This document shows positions 20,979 through 31,734 of a stretch of 64,000 bases of DNA, piece after piece. The notes under the pieces are model-generated. The model did not search any database, had not been told where the DNA came from, and saw only the letters and a list, made by a program, of their open reading frames with translations. The translations under genes and the position numbers were made by a program. The stretch spans positions 13,884,198 through 13,948,197 of the forward strand of contig NC_087377.1 of the NCBI RefSeq assembly GCF_963675165.1, given 5' to 3'. This DNA comes from Halichondria panicea. Lineage: Eukaryota > Porifera > Demospongiae > Suberitida > Halichondriidae. Within the stretch, counting starts at the first letter, position 1, and each line of letters opens with the position of its first letter.

Positions 20979-21057
20979 ATGGTCCATGGAATCAAAGATG
21001 GAATAGATCTACCTGACCCACATGGAGACCTGACGAAGGTAGTGCTATACATCTTCC

Positions 21058-22268
21058 ATTAAAGAGGCTAACGATGCTGTAAGTAAAGTTATTGCAAAAC
21101 AAAACGCTAAGAGAATTATGGTGGAGATGACGACTAAAATATTGAAATTTGCTGTTGAAAATGGGATAAAAGCCGCAGTTAACAAATTTCAAGATATGGT
21201 TTCAAAAGCTTCCGAAAACTGGAACAACACTATATGCGACTGGAAAGATTTGTATTTGAGAGAAATAAGCAAGAAAAGAAAGGCCACTGTTGATTGGAGA
21301 CGACCTCGATAAAGGTACAAGCATATATAAAAGATTTAAGGAAAAGCCATGCTGCCGTTAACACAGCAATAGTTATTTCTGCTGGAGAAGGCATAGCTAG
21401 GGTCATGATGCTAGTCTTTTGTCGAGTAATGGTGGTTCTCTTGACATAACAAAAGATTGGGCTAAATACTTGATGAAACGAATGGGTTTTAGTAAGCGTA
21501 AGGCCACTACAAAATCTACTTTTGATAAAGTTCAGGAAATTTACGTTTCGTCCATTGTTGTTATGGAAGAAATCTCTCTTCATTGATAATCAACTGGGAC
21601 CAAACTGCGACTCACTTTGTTCCAGTTTCTCAACGGACAATGGATGTGAAAGGAGCTCGTAGGGTAGAAATAGCTGGTTTGAATGATAAGGGTCAAATGA
21701 CAATGGTATTGGCAGGAACTGCTAGTGGAGAATTTCTTCCCCCTCAATTAATTTACTCTGGCTTAACGTCAAAAAGCCTACCCAAAAATGTGAAATTTCC
21801 AAGTGATTGGCATCTAACAACAGCATCTACCCATTGGTCAAACGAAGAGACAATGAAACATTATATCGATAAAGTGATTGTTCCATTTATTGATACTAAA
21901 AGAAAAAAATTGAATATTCCCTCTGATTATCCGGCCGTAGTCCTATTTGATCAACTTCGATTTGCTGGAGAAACATCACATTTTCTACGTCCAGGACATG
22001 CACAGATAGGTTTCAACCAATGGATTTGTCAGTGAATAAGCCTGTGAAAGATCACCTTAAGCGTTTGTTTCAAACGTGGTATGCTCATCAGGTTGAAAAC
22101 CAGATTCGACAAAATCCTAGTAAATCCATCTCTCCTATTGATCTTCGTCTCAGTATTATCAAACCTATACATGCACAGTGGCTTATTGAAGCCTATGATT
22201 ACATTAAAAGTAGGCCAGATATTGTAATAAATGGTTTAAAGCAGCTGGTATTTTACTTTGTATTCTAA
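21058..22268 (+). pseudogene. decayed Tigger/pogo-like DDE transposase
   Basis: The N-terminal part reads WAKYLMKRMGFSKRKATTKS (about 21455-21525), the end of a CENP-B-type HTH as in Tigger elements. The DDE_1 catalytic region follows: NWDQTATHFVPVS with the first Asp (about 21589), GEFLPPQLIYSG, then VVLFDQL with the second Asp (about 21946). The third-Asp block reads TDRFQPMDLSVNKPVKDH only in another frame (about 22003-22055), so a deletion and frameshift lie between. Upstream HTH sequence is split over several frames. It cannot make a full-length enzyme. It shows that this family, which uses TA targets, was active in the genome. Confidence 0.8.
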
Positions 22269-24160
22269 AGTTGTAATAAAATTAATAAGTACTCCGCATG
22301 TTCTAAGTATTGTGCAAAGACGACTCAGTCCTGCTTTGGCTTACGCCCTTTCTTGTGTCAAGCCAAGTCATTAATATAGATCATGCAGATAAGTCTATCT
22401 GCTACCAAATCTATCCTTTTAGTATGATTATCCTACCCAGTCGAACAAGAAATCAAACACATGCATAAGTTGATAGCTGCTTTTATACTGCTGTTTGCTT
22501 TATCAATAGGCATTGACAAATTATGCTTTTTTTTGCCTATTATTCCAGTTTGGTGTATACCCAGGCCATTATTCCAGTTTAAAGACATCACTCTCATTCT
22601 GAAAGTTGTAATACGTAGCATTACAGAAAGCTAAAATCCCACAAATGGCCACAAAACCAACAAAAGATACTAAGAGCTATTCTGTTTAACAGGTCATGCA
22701 GAGGGCAAAGTGCATGCCTGCCTATAGTGGCAGTGCTTACAGTACAGTACAGATCTACAGTTACTGTAATACCGTCATGTCTATAGCTACAATGTACATT
22801 CAGATATAGGAACACGCGAAATTACCTCTGCATGAGGGTCAAGTTTAGTGCCCTAATTATTCTCAATTATGCTATTTGTCAAGCCCTTATGATGGTATAT
22901 ACGATTGACATGTGTATTTATAAATGCCAACAGTTTGCTTTCAAACAATGTAGCTATATCCTATATGATCACAGCAGCTGCATGGCTAAACAAGCAACAC
23001 ATTAATAATAATAAATATTGCTATTATACTCGCCACATTAGTCAATACAAAGTATAATTATAAGCAATTTAGCTTCACTTTACTTATATAATTGTAGTAC
23101 TAACTGCACCATAATGAAATGGATTGTTGCAGGCAAAGTTTAATTGTAGCAATTATATAAAATGTAATGCTTGATCTCTTAATTCTTTTAGCTCATGTAT
23201 CATAATTTGAGTTTTTGTGTTTGTTTACGATTGTAGAATGTGCTTATTTCTTCTATCAATTTTTTCAAAGTTATGTCCGCAATTAATCCTCATGTCTGCA
23301 ATTAATTCAACCACATTTCCAAAAATTAATGCATTTTCAAGCAGCCATTCTTTCCAGCACAAACTTTATATTGATAGACATGCACACTGCTTGATTTGTG
23401 CACAGTTTTGTTGCATGGGGCATATAGGTGCTCCTGCATGGCTGTACTATACAGATATAATAATACCGTGATCGATCTGTCACAACGAGGTGAACAGTTA
23501 TAATTATGGTATATATATAAAAAAAATTATGTTCTACTGTATGCTGTAGCTGCATGCATAATGTTATTGGACATTATTATGTTAACCATGCCTGATTACA
23601 AATTTACATCATATCCATCACTTCATGTATTTAAAAAATATATATGCAGTTTATACAAACATTTTCCTATGAAAATTACCGCTATAATTATTACGGTATG
23701 TGAATGGATAAACCACACCTCGATCCAATAAACAGCATGCAGTGTATGTGGGCGTCTGCGCATGCAGAAGATAAACATGCCTGGCACATTGTAATTAAAG
23801 AACACGCCCAATAATTAGGCCCTGATTATAATTATGCTATTTTTTTCACCCATTATTCTTCTAAAAATACGTCATAAAAAGTCCAAAAAATGCTAAATTA
23901 TAGACAAAATTTAGACATAAATATAGCACACAACTGACACACGACATAATAATATAATCAAGATTCTCTCAGTGTTATCTTGCTGACTTGACTGGTCCAA
24001 CTTTAGCATTTTTTTGCCATGAAAACATCTTTATGCAAAACTTAATGTAATGATCTTTACCAAAAATGGACATTGATGCCTATTATTTTATTCTTTAGAC
24101 ACCGTCACCTATTATGCTAAAATTATTCCGAGCATAATTTATCAGGGCCTACCAATAATT
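22269..24160. other. AT-rich intergenic stretch
   Basis: No gene with support. A piece at 22965-23010 (GATCACAGCAGCTG, GGCTAAACAA) resembles the duplicated block at 6670 and 16863. The sequence around 23920-24080 (CACACAACTGACACACGACA, TTAATGTAATGATCTTTACC) recurs at about 39995-40125, marking an unnamed dispersed repeat. Confidence 0.4.
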
Positions 24161-24164
24161 ATGT

Positions 24165-24350
24165 TCAAGGCACTAAATTTTCGCGGTTTTTGCGGATTAA
24201 CCCTCGAATCTCGAAAATTTGGGGATCATGGTTTACTTCCAGTAGTGAAAGACTTCTCTATTGTAGGGATGTGGTAATTTTGAAAATAAAATCCGCAGAA
24301 ATTTTGTGCCTCAAAATAACCCACTGCTATTATACGGTAATTAGAAGGCC
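24165..24350. mobile_element. decayed MITE related to the TACCGTATAGCG family
   Basis: The left side reads CACTAAATTTTCGCGG and the right side CGCAGAAATTTTGTGCCTCA, ending in TATACGGTAAT. Only part of the inverted terminus survives. Confidence 0.35.
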
Positions 24351-24561
24351 GGATATTTGATGGATCGAGGCTCATGCAGGATAGCTATAGGGGAAGACAC
24401 ATCATACATGCAAACAAAACATATGGAATAAGCAAATCTACTTAACTATAAATGTTGGTATATAGCACTGCATATAATAATTATAGTGCTAACTCTATAT
24501 AGACAAGGAACAAAAAGGTGACAGGTAATACACTTTTGGGGGGTTCTCAGTGTGTTCACAC

Positions 24562-24655
24562 TAGCCTCGATCCCAGGCCGAGTTTTCGCTTTTATAACGG
24601 TTAGGCGAAGTACTAACCGTTATAAAAGCGAAAACTCGGCCTGGGATCGAGGCTA
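24562..24655. repeat. perfect palindrome, 43-bp arms, 8-bp loop
   Basis: Arm 1 (24562-24604) starts TAGCCTCGATCCCAGGCCGA and ends AACGGTTAG. Arm 2 (24613-24655) is its exact reverse complement. The loop is GCGAAGTA. Single arms or diverged versions are at 3904-3951, 17241-17259 and 37748-37833, so this is a dispersed fold-back family. Confidence 0.9.
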
Positions 24656-24869
24656 TTTTCACATAATTATGCAGTTGATAAGTAATCTTAGAGTACCAGC
24701 ATGAAGAGGGAAATGAGCAGGAACAGTAGCAAGCTAGCTTTAAATATCTTGGAACTTGAGTCCGTCGGCATACACGGATATCTTTGGGCAAAAGGGAGCA
24801 ATTTTGATACTTCTTGGTTATCAAATCGAATCGAGTGCATTGATTCGCAGCAGTGCATATATATTTGTA

Positions 24870-25560
24870 GGTAAGAATAATAGGCTGTTAACTTGAGCAT
24901 AAAAGAATAGCATATAGGCTTCTAGTCATGTTTTCTTGGATTTTAATTCGTAGATTTGCAAAAATAATGCTTCGTTTTCGACACAGTTTTGCTTACTTGT
25001 CGAATGCCATTGGAATCGATCGTTTTTAACAACAATTAATCATGGTCGATGATTACCCACTCTTCGAGTGAATGCATTAATGTTGTTCACCATGATAATT
25101 ATGCCTCGGTGCGCATGCGCAAGCGAGGTATACGGTAGTGTGTTTGTGTGTGTCTGTCTGTCTGTGTGTGTAGACTGCTACAGCTGCTCAAGGATGAATC
25201 AAGTGCAAGTAAGAGTTTCTATAAGCTTCTAGTCATGTTTTCTTGGATTTTAATTCGTGGATTTGCAAAATAATGCTTCGTTCTCGAGTTATGCCTAGTT
25301 TTGCTTACTTGGAATGCCATTGCAGCCTTTTCAGAAGAGCACGTAGCCAAACTTGTTTACCGAGTGTTACTACTTAGTAGTTAGCTCTGCACTAGAACGC
25401 TAACTATTGGTAGCTGCAAGAGTGAGAAAAGAGCTGCAAGGCTCTGCTGATGGCAGCCATTAATTTTAGACTTGAATTTTTGGCATCGATCGTTTGTAAC
25501 AACAATCATGGTCGATCATTACCCACTCTTTGAGTTTGCATGCAGCAAAATAATTATTGC
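24870..25560. repeat. dispersed repeat, TCTTGGATTTTAATTCGT family
   Basis: Two partial copies lie in tandem: the block TAGTCATGTTTTCTTGGATT occurs at 24925 and 25231, and CGATCGTTT...AACAACAAT at 25017 and 25486. Between them is a CTGTCTGTCTG microsatellite (25148). Related longer copies begin at 30330 and 38240. Confidence 0.55.
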
Positions 25561-25564
25561 AGTT

Positions 25565-25735
25565 ATTAGTAGCTTTATGTTATGTAGCTTTGGCATCTCC
25601 ACCGAGGCATCAGCACCTGCGGTGCTTTCATTAATAATGTGTGTATAAAAGCTATTATAGTAGCTTTATGTTATGTAGCCTTGGCACCTCCACCGAGGCA
25701 TCAGCATGCACCCGCGGTGCTTTCATAATAGCTAG
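25565..25735. repeat. two-copy tandem repeat (~100 bp)
   Basis: TAGTAGCTTTATGTTATGTA followed by CTCCACCGAGGCATCAGCA and GCGGTGCTTTCAT occurs at 25567-25637 and 25658-25735, with small differences. Non-coding. Confidence 0.65.
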
Positions 25736-25790
25736 CAATCTGTGCCAAACCAAATGGCCGGTATATCGAGGTGGTCGTACTTCAGAGAGC

Positions 25791-26107
25791 CGGTGTCATA
25801 AAATTTTAGGCCCCCCATGAGATTGGGCCCCCCCGGGCCTAGAATTTTAACATTTTAGGCCCCCTCTTAAAATTTTTGGCCCCCCATTAACAGCGCAACA
25901 GCGCTAACATTATGTGACAGTGCATTCTCAAAATACACCAATACAGTCTTCTATGGTCTTCACAGTCTATGCAGTGCCAGTTACTGAATGCAGCTCTCCT
26001 CACACCACACATTTCATGCATGCATGTACAGTAGTATACCACTGGCCATCACACTGCACCATGTCATTCTATGAATCATAGGGGGGGCCCAAAATTTTAT
26101 GACACCG
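25791..26107. mobile_element. non-autonomous CGGTGTCATAAAATTTT element
   Basis: Inverted ends CGGTGTCATAAAATTTTAGG and CCAAAATTTTATGACACCG, with GGCCCCCC runs inside both ends. The 317-bp body has no gene. Its ends match those of the gene-carrying element at 32818-34611, of which it looks like a short relative. I found no clear target duplication here. Confidence 0.75.
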
Positions 26108-26284
26108 GAATAGCGAGAGTATACATGCAGAGATTGAAATGCAAGATCACAAATTAATATATAATTATACACTACTAAAGTTTCACAGGTTCTATATAAT
26201 AATATTATTATTCAATTGCAAGCTATATTGACGTATTGTTCTTCATAATTATAGTTTCATGAACAGTACAGTTGTTCACTGTTT

Positions 26285-26494
26285 CTACAGGACAGCAACT
26301 AGTGCTAGGAACAGAGACATCACAACAGCCAGAGGCATGGCAATTATTAGGGCAGCTCCTCCCACTGTGGTATCACACACTGCAGACGTACATCCGGAGG
26401 GCAACACTACACCGCCATAGTTTAATTCAAAATCAAAATAATCAACAAACTCAGAGACTAGTGACAGGCCATTGAGACAGCACGATATCTGCAT
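26285..26494 (-). CDS. possible last exon with hydrophobic C-terminus
   Basis: The minus strand is open with cysteine-containing sequence (SGCTSAVCDTT), then a strongly hydrophobic end (ALIIAMPLAVVMSLFLALVA) directly before the stop. That would fit a GPI-anchor signal or a terminal membrane helix of a small surface protein. No upstream exon or domain was found, so this may be chance. Confidence 0.25.
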   Translation of the reverse strand: MQISCCLNGLSLVSEFVDYFDFELNYGGVVLPSGCTSAVCDTTVGGAALIIAMPLAVVMSLFLALVAVL

Positions 26495-26659
26495 TAAATG
26501 AATGAGTTATTAATAAAAGACTGTTCGAGGCATTTATATAATTGTGGAATGGCCTCTAACAGTATTTTGTTGTCGTTTGGTCAAATGACGTTATGTCTTC
26601 TGTTAGCCCATGGAGGACTGCGTGCTAATTATACCCTCGAAGACAGTGAAATTTCATGC

Positions 26660-26879
26660 TACCGTACGGGTAGAAAATTTCGAGGGTGTAAATTTTCGTA
26701 CAATTCAATATTTTGTCTTATTTGGAAAATTTCGCAGGTAGTAAATTTCGTGGATTAGGGTGTGTCACTATCTCGCATGCGTAAACAAAGCCTTTCGCGG
26801 GTTTTAATTTTCGTGTTCTGCAGCCACCCACGAAAAACGCGAAATTAAAAACACCTCAAAATTTTTTACCCGTACGGTA
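26660..26879. mobile_element. MITE, TACCGTA family, copy 3
   Basis: Ends TACCGTACGGGTAGAAAATT and AATTTTTTACCCGTACGGTA are inverted. The interior has the usual TTTTCG motifs. Non-coding. Confidence 0.7.
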
Positions 26880-26939
26880 TACAGGTATACAAACCTATAA
26901 TTATACAATGCAAGCACTAGGTTTCAAAGGCCGGTGACG

Positions 26940-27345
26940 GAGGCTAGACATAGGCTTGAAACCCTACCTCCTGCCAGGGACGGTCGGGCTCCGCCCAACT
27001 AAGGAGGTACGACAGGCGCGGTACAGCTCTAGTCTCGAGGCCAGACTCCTCCCGGGGAGAGGGTCAGAGTCATTTTCTTGGTTTTCAGACAGTCAAAAGT
27101 GGGCGTGTCGGAAATGGGCGTGGTGACGATGCTAAAACTGGCTGGCTATTATCTCTACTCCTATACAGATTTAGTGAGATTTTAAAGATTCTCTGTACTT
27201 GAAATAACATTTTTAGTTGATGTATACAGGAATTTAAGTTAGCCATTGCCTACTGGCATAGTTTTGCCAACTGTGTGCTATTGAACTTTGACCTGGATAT
27301 AATAAGGAATGTGGGGGGGGGCCTCTACCTCCTGGGACCAAATTC
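26940..27345. repeat. dispersed repeat, partner at 53310-53450
   Basis: The block GAACTTTGACCTGGATATAA + TAAGGAATGTG (27284-27315) recurs inverted at 53355-53387, and GGAGGTACGACA occurs at 27002 and 53312. GC-rich for this window. No RNA-gene cloverleaf could be formed. Confidence 0.45.
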
Positions 27346-27439
27346 TTTAACGACACAATTCAAAACTATTTAACTGCTCTGACTTCTAGGTTGTGAATCA
27401 GTTTTATCCTGTAAATTTTATTTTACATGCAAATTTAAG

Positions 27440-27783
27440 ATGAAGGTGATTGGAATTGTTCTCGCCCTGGGACTATGCTTGGCAGGTGCTATGGGTCAGC
27501 CTGCATCCCAATTCTCTTGTTTCTTATTCGAGGTGCGGGGCCAATTCACCGAGGCCTGTAGGCAGAACTTCAGTGACGTCCTCCCGGTGAGTCACACAGC
27601 ATATAATTATAGCTAGAATATATAGCATTAACCTTTTACATTTATATTACCATGCATTAGCTACGAGCTCGAGAACAAAGAGTCTACAATGATATACAAC
27701 TTCAGAGTTTTTGCTCAGGCAGTTGTGCCAGTGAAATTAACTTACTATACTCCTACTTATACTCCCCAATTTATTGTCCAGAG
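27440..27783 (+). CDS. small Cys-containing secreted protein, first two exons (partial)
   Basis: Exon 1 (27440-27586) starts at ATG and encodes a clear signal peptide (MKVIGIVLALGLCLAGAMG), then a mature part with FSCFLFEVRGQFTEACRQ and a donor CCG|GTGAGT. Exon 2 (27706-27783) follows an acceptor (TTCAG) in phase 0 and reads SFCSGSCASEINLLYSYLYS, then PIYCPE, before a weaker GTTATT donor. Cysteine spacing continues across the junction, which supports the splice. No family is recognised. Downstream is the large inverted-repeat cluster, so remaining exons are displaced beyond it or lost. Confidence 0.5.
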
Positions 27784-27899
27784 GTTATTTGGCTCTATAC
27801 TGAAACACGCCGAGCCACTTTTCTGACTTTCTGAGAGCCATGATTATAGAACGGGAACTGGAATAATTATGTTCAATCCTGGTCTATATACAAGCAATT

Positions 27900-28772
27900 A
27901 AGTATATCAGCCAATAAGTTATGTTGATATACTCAATCGACTGGAACTTGCTGAGAAACTTTTCTGACTTTCCGAGAGCAGTGGTTCGTTAACGGGAATC
28001 CAGAAAAATAATATATTCAGTGCTGGTCTAGACATGCATGCAGATATATCAGCCAGTATATGTTGATATATACTCAAGTTTACAATTCTGAGGTTACTTT
28101 AATCGACTGGAACTTGCTGAGAAACTTTTCTGACTTTCCGAGAGCAGTGGTTCGTTAACGGGAACCCAGAAAAATAATATATTCAGTGCTGGTCTAGACA
28201 TGCATGCAGATATCAGCCAGTATGTTGATATAATTATACTCAAGTTTACAATTCTGAGGTTACTTTAATCGACTGGAACTTGCTGAGAAACTTTTCTGAC
28301 TTTCCGAGAGCAGTGGTTCGTTAACGGGAACCCAGAAAAATAACATATTCAGTGCTGGTCTAGACATGCAAGTTCCAGTCGATTAAAGTAACCTCAGAAT
28401 TGTAAACTTGAGTATATATATCAACATACTGGCTGATATCTGCATGCATGTCTAGACCAGCACTGAATATGTTATTTTTCTGGGTTCCCGTTAACGAACC
28501 ACTGCTCTCGAAAAGTCAGAAAAGTTTCTCAGCAAGTTCCAGTCGATTAAAGTAACCTCAGAATTGTAAACTTGAGTATATATCAACATACTGGCTGATA
28601 TCTGCATGCATGTCTAGACCAGCACTGAATATATTATTTTTCTGGGTTCCCGTTAACGAACCACTGCTCTCAGAAATTCAGAAAAGTTTCTCAGATATCA
28701 GCCAGTATGTTGATATATACTCAAGTTTACAATTCTGAGGTTACTTTAATCGACTGGAACTTGCTGAGAAAC
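27900..28772. repeat. inverted/direct repeat cluster (large palindrome)
   Basis: A ~150-bp unit (landmarks CGACTGGAACTTGCTGAGAA, GTGGTTCGTTAACGGGAA, GTGCTGGTCTAGACATGCA) occurs about three times directly (to ~28370). It then occurs about twice in inverted orientation (28371-28690), and once more in part as a direct copy. Copies are nearly identical, so the array is young or is kept uniform by gene conversion. The structure can form long hairpins. Confidence 0.85.
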
Positions 28773-28773
28773 T

Positions 28774-30305
28774 GATGTAGGAGAGAGGGATTGGAAACGG
28801 AAGTGGGCCTCGGAAAACATCCGCGCCTCGCTTTCTTGTCTTCTTTTCTTGCCTCAAATGAGGAAAACTCATTGTAAGCGGTGAAAGAAGAGGGAAAGAG
28901 ACACAATCAACAGTGCATTGGTACATGGTAATAGTAAGGAGAATGTGCAGAGCTATAGTGGTATTGGATACTTGTTTCACAGTAGATATAAAATCATCAG
29001 AGGATGCTTAGTTCCCTGAAATTGTGAATGTATTTGTGACTGTCAGAGGCTTCTCTTTTGCTGCCAACTTAAAATTAAATGAAAAAGAAAACCATCAAGA
29101 AGTCCACTAGTTTGAGGCAATAACCATGATCATTCACACGACAAGATACATAATACACCATGTAACTTTCTTAATTGTTTTCACTTTTGATGAATCAGTT
29201 GTACGAAGTTTCTATATATACTAGGCTGGTGAGCGTGTATACATTTCAATTTCCAATTCATTAAGTATAATTACATACACTTGGAGACAGCAAAACACTC
29301 CACAGCACTGCCAGTTGCTTTCTAAGTGTAAAACGAGTGGGATCAAACCGAACAACATTAACAAAAACTTACACGATAAAAATGATTATTACAGCTATAA
29401 TTATGATTAGTTTAGCACTCTAATCAGACAGTCTTAGATGGAGAGAAGCTGGTGAGGCATACAAGAGTGTATATATAGCCGGAACAGCCAATAACATTTA
29501 CGAGGGCGGTGACGTGTAGGGGTGTAGAGAGGAGGGGTATTCTTCGGTATTCTTCTGTCTTCTTTTCTTCAGCGTACTCAGTAAGTTTTGGCTTGCGAGG
29601 TATTGCTATATAAAATATAGATGAAACAGCATTTGTAGTAGTTAAATACAGGCCCTTCACCACAATCTACTACCGGGCCAATAACAATTGTGAGGTAAAA
29701 ATAGGTGACTACACATTCATGCACACAAAAGCTATACATCCACCTGATCCAAAACTAATGCTCTTGGGGTGATCACCAATCATAAGGGAATGTATGCCTA
29801 AAATTAAAATTTCTGTAACGCTTAGCATATTCCCAAAAAAGGGATCTTTAGTGGTGCTCTTTAATTCAACTTTTTTCTAGCACTAAATTCTACCAGCTGA
29901 TGTATGACTAATTTTCTTTGGCTTGGGGTGATACCACATGATTTACCAACAAGCATATTGAAGTATATGACCTAAACATTAATCATTTCAGAGAAAAAGG
30001 GATAAATGTGTACAATACAAGATTAAACTTACCTAAATTCAATGAAGAAGATAGTTGCAACGGTAAATAGAGCTTGAATAATGGTTATTCACTATCTATA
30101 TAAAGCACAGTTGCACTGGATACTGGAAAACTTGACAGAATACTAGTGACAACTCATAAAATCCAAGATTTGCAATAATCTCAGTTACCCGCGAGGTTAC
30201 TGGGGAATAAATTAGCCCTCATTAAGCGAGGCAAGGATGTTTATCGAGGTCATATGTGAAGTACATTGAAATCTACTTCCGTTTCCAATCCCTCTCTCCT
30301 ACATC
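28774..30305. mobile_element. 1.53-kb element with perfect 31-bp TIRs
   Basis: The left end starts GATGTAGGAGAGAGGGATTG and continues GAAACGGAAGT; the right end (30275-30305) is its exact reverse complement. The minus strand has two short open stretches (about 28800-28870 and 29500-29600), each with a KKT-rich segment and a LP/PLS motif, but no recognisable transposase. It is inserted next to the palindrome cluster. Superfamily not assigned. Confidence 0.7.
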
Positions 30306-30324
30306 TATGGCCTAACCGTATAAT

Positions 30325-31140
30325 TTATAATAATAATTATGCCTTGAGGCGTAGCCGCAGGAGGGATATGGTAAAGCTGACTGGTGTGTATTCCAGCAGT
30401 AACTGCTCAACGGTTGCAATGCGACGAAAACTAACAGCTTCTAGCCACGTTCTCTTGGATTTTGATTCGTGGATTAGCAAACTAAAGCTTCTTTCTCGAG
30501 TTATGGCTAGTTTGACTCACATTGAAGGCTGTTGCAGTCTCTTCAGAATCTTTCATAGCATCATCTGTTCGCACAAACTTTCTATTCAACATATGAGTTA
30601 GCCTTGCACTAAAGCGCTAGCTTTTTGTTAGCTACAAGACTCAGAAAATATCTGTTAAAACAGCTATAGCTAGCTAGCTAGCAGTACAGTAGCCATTTGT
30701 GAAATTGATCTCTTTGGACACACCCTTTAATTATTCCTGTGGATGTAATGCGCATGCGCGCTCATTCCCCATGTGTGAGAAAATAATATCCAAGATCCAG
30801 ATCCTCCTGGCCGGCAGAATCATCTTTGTCTTGGAGGGCCTGGTAAGCCACAAAACACTACCATAATTATAGATAACAATATGCATGTACACAGGTCTTT
30901 TCTTCTTAGATATTATATACACTGGACTACAGATTCTGGAAGAATCAATTTTCTTCTTTCTTGAGGTCCTGGTAAGCCACATAATACAATAAATAACAAC
31001 AATAGATGCATGTAAATAAGTCTTTTCTTCTCAGTGAATTTATATAGATAAGCTAACTTTAATATAAAATTCATTATAGATAACACTCTAATACTTTTGA
31101 GCGAAAGCAAAAATATGGCGAGAGGCATTAGCACAGCGCC
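30325..31140. repeat. ~0.85-kb dispersed repeat, copy 1
   Basis: It matches 38236-39190 in the same orientation. Shared landmarks are AGGCGTAGCCGCA, ACTGCTCAACGGTTGCAATG, GATTCGTGGATTAGCAAACT and GAGGCATTAGCACAGCGCCA. It includes tandem donor-like motifs (CCTGGTAAGCCACA). Neither copy has a convincing reading frame. Confidence 0.7.
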
Positions 31141-31166
31141 AGCTTGAACACTATATAGTTATATTA

Positions 31167-31734
31167 CAGTAGAACCTCGCTAATCCGAATAAAGCCAAAC
31201 CAGACCCCATCCGAATACCGTATAATATTATGCTTAATCAGGAGCCGCGGCTATACTAAATGTTTCGAAGATGAAATTTCCGTAATTGATTATGATCATT
31301 AACGAAGACACTTTTGTACATGTATTATGATATTACTGTGGCCAGAAGGGAAGCTGCTAGATCTAGCTAGAATAGTCTTTTATCTCAACTTTCTCCAATA
31401 CAGTGAGTCTTGTGAGCTCTCTCTTCGTTTTCTTTGAAGTGGCCATTGTGTTAATGTTTTGGGCGATAAAATTATTGCTGATTCAGCAAAGCAAGTTTTT
31501 TTTTGAAACAAGTGATGACAAAGTGAGTGAGGGCAAAGTGGGGGCAGAATAAAAATTACATGTAGATAAAAATAAATTAAGAATTAAAAATGACTAAGTG
31601 AGTCCATCTATAGAGCAGGAGGCATGCGCAGTATAGTCTATTCTACTGACTGCCCCTCCTCTTTTCAGTTTGCAATTTTATCCGAATTTGCGAGGTTTCG
31701 GATTAAAGGGGTCCGGATTAGCCAGGTTCTACTG
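31167..31734. mobile_element. pogo/Tigger-type MITE, TA-flanked
   Basis: Ends CAGTAGAACCTCGCTAATCC and GGATTAGCCAGGTTCTACTG are inverted and flanked by TA on both sides, as for Tc1/mariner/pogo elements. The CAGT(A/G)GAACCTC start is shared with elements at 50482 and 58621. No transposase inside. A truncated reverse copy is at 52231. Confidence 0.75.

Noticed and set aside
26930-27080. Possible tRNA or structured RNA in the GC-rich block
   Set aside because: I could not form acceptor, D, anticodon and T arms, and part of the block is a dispersed repeat.
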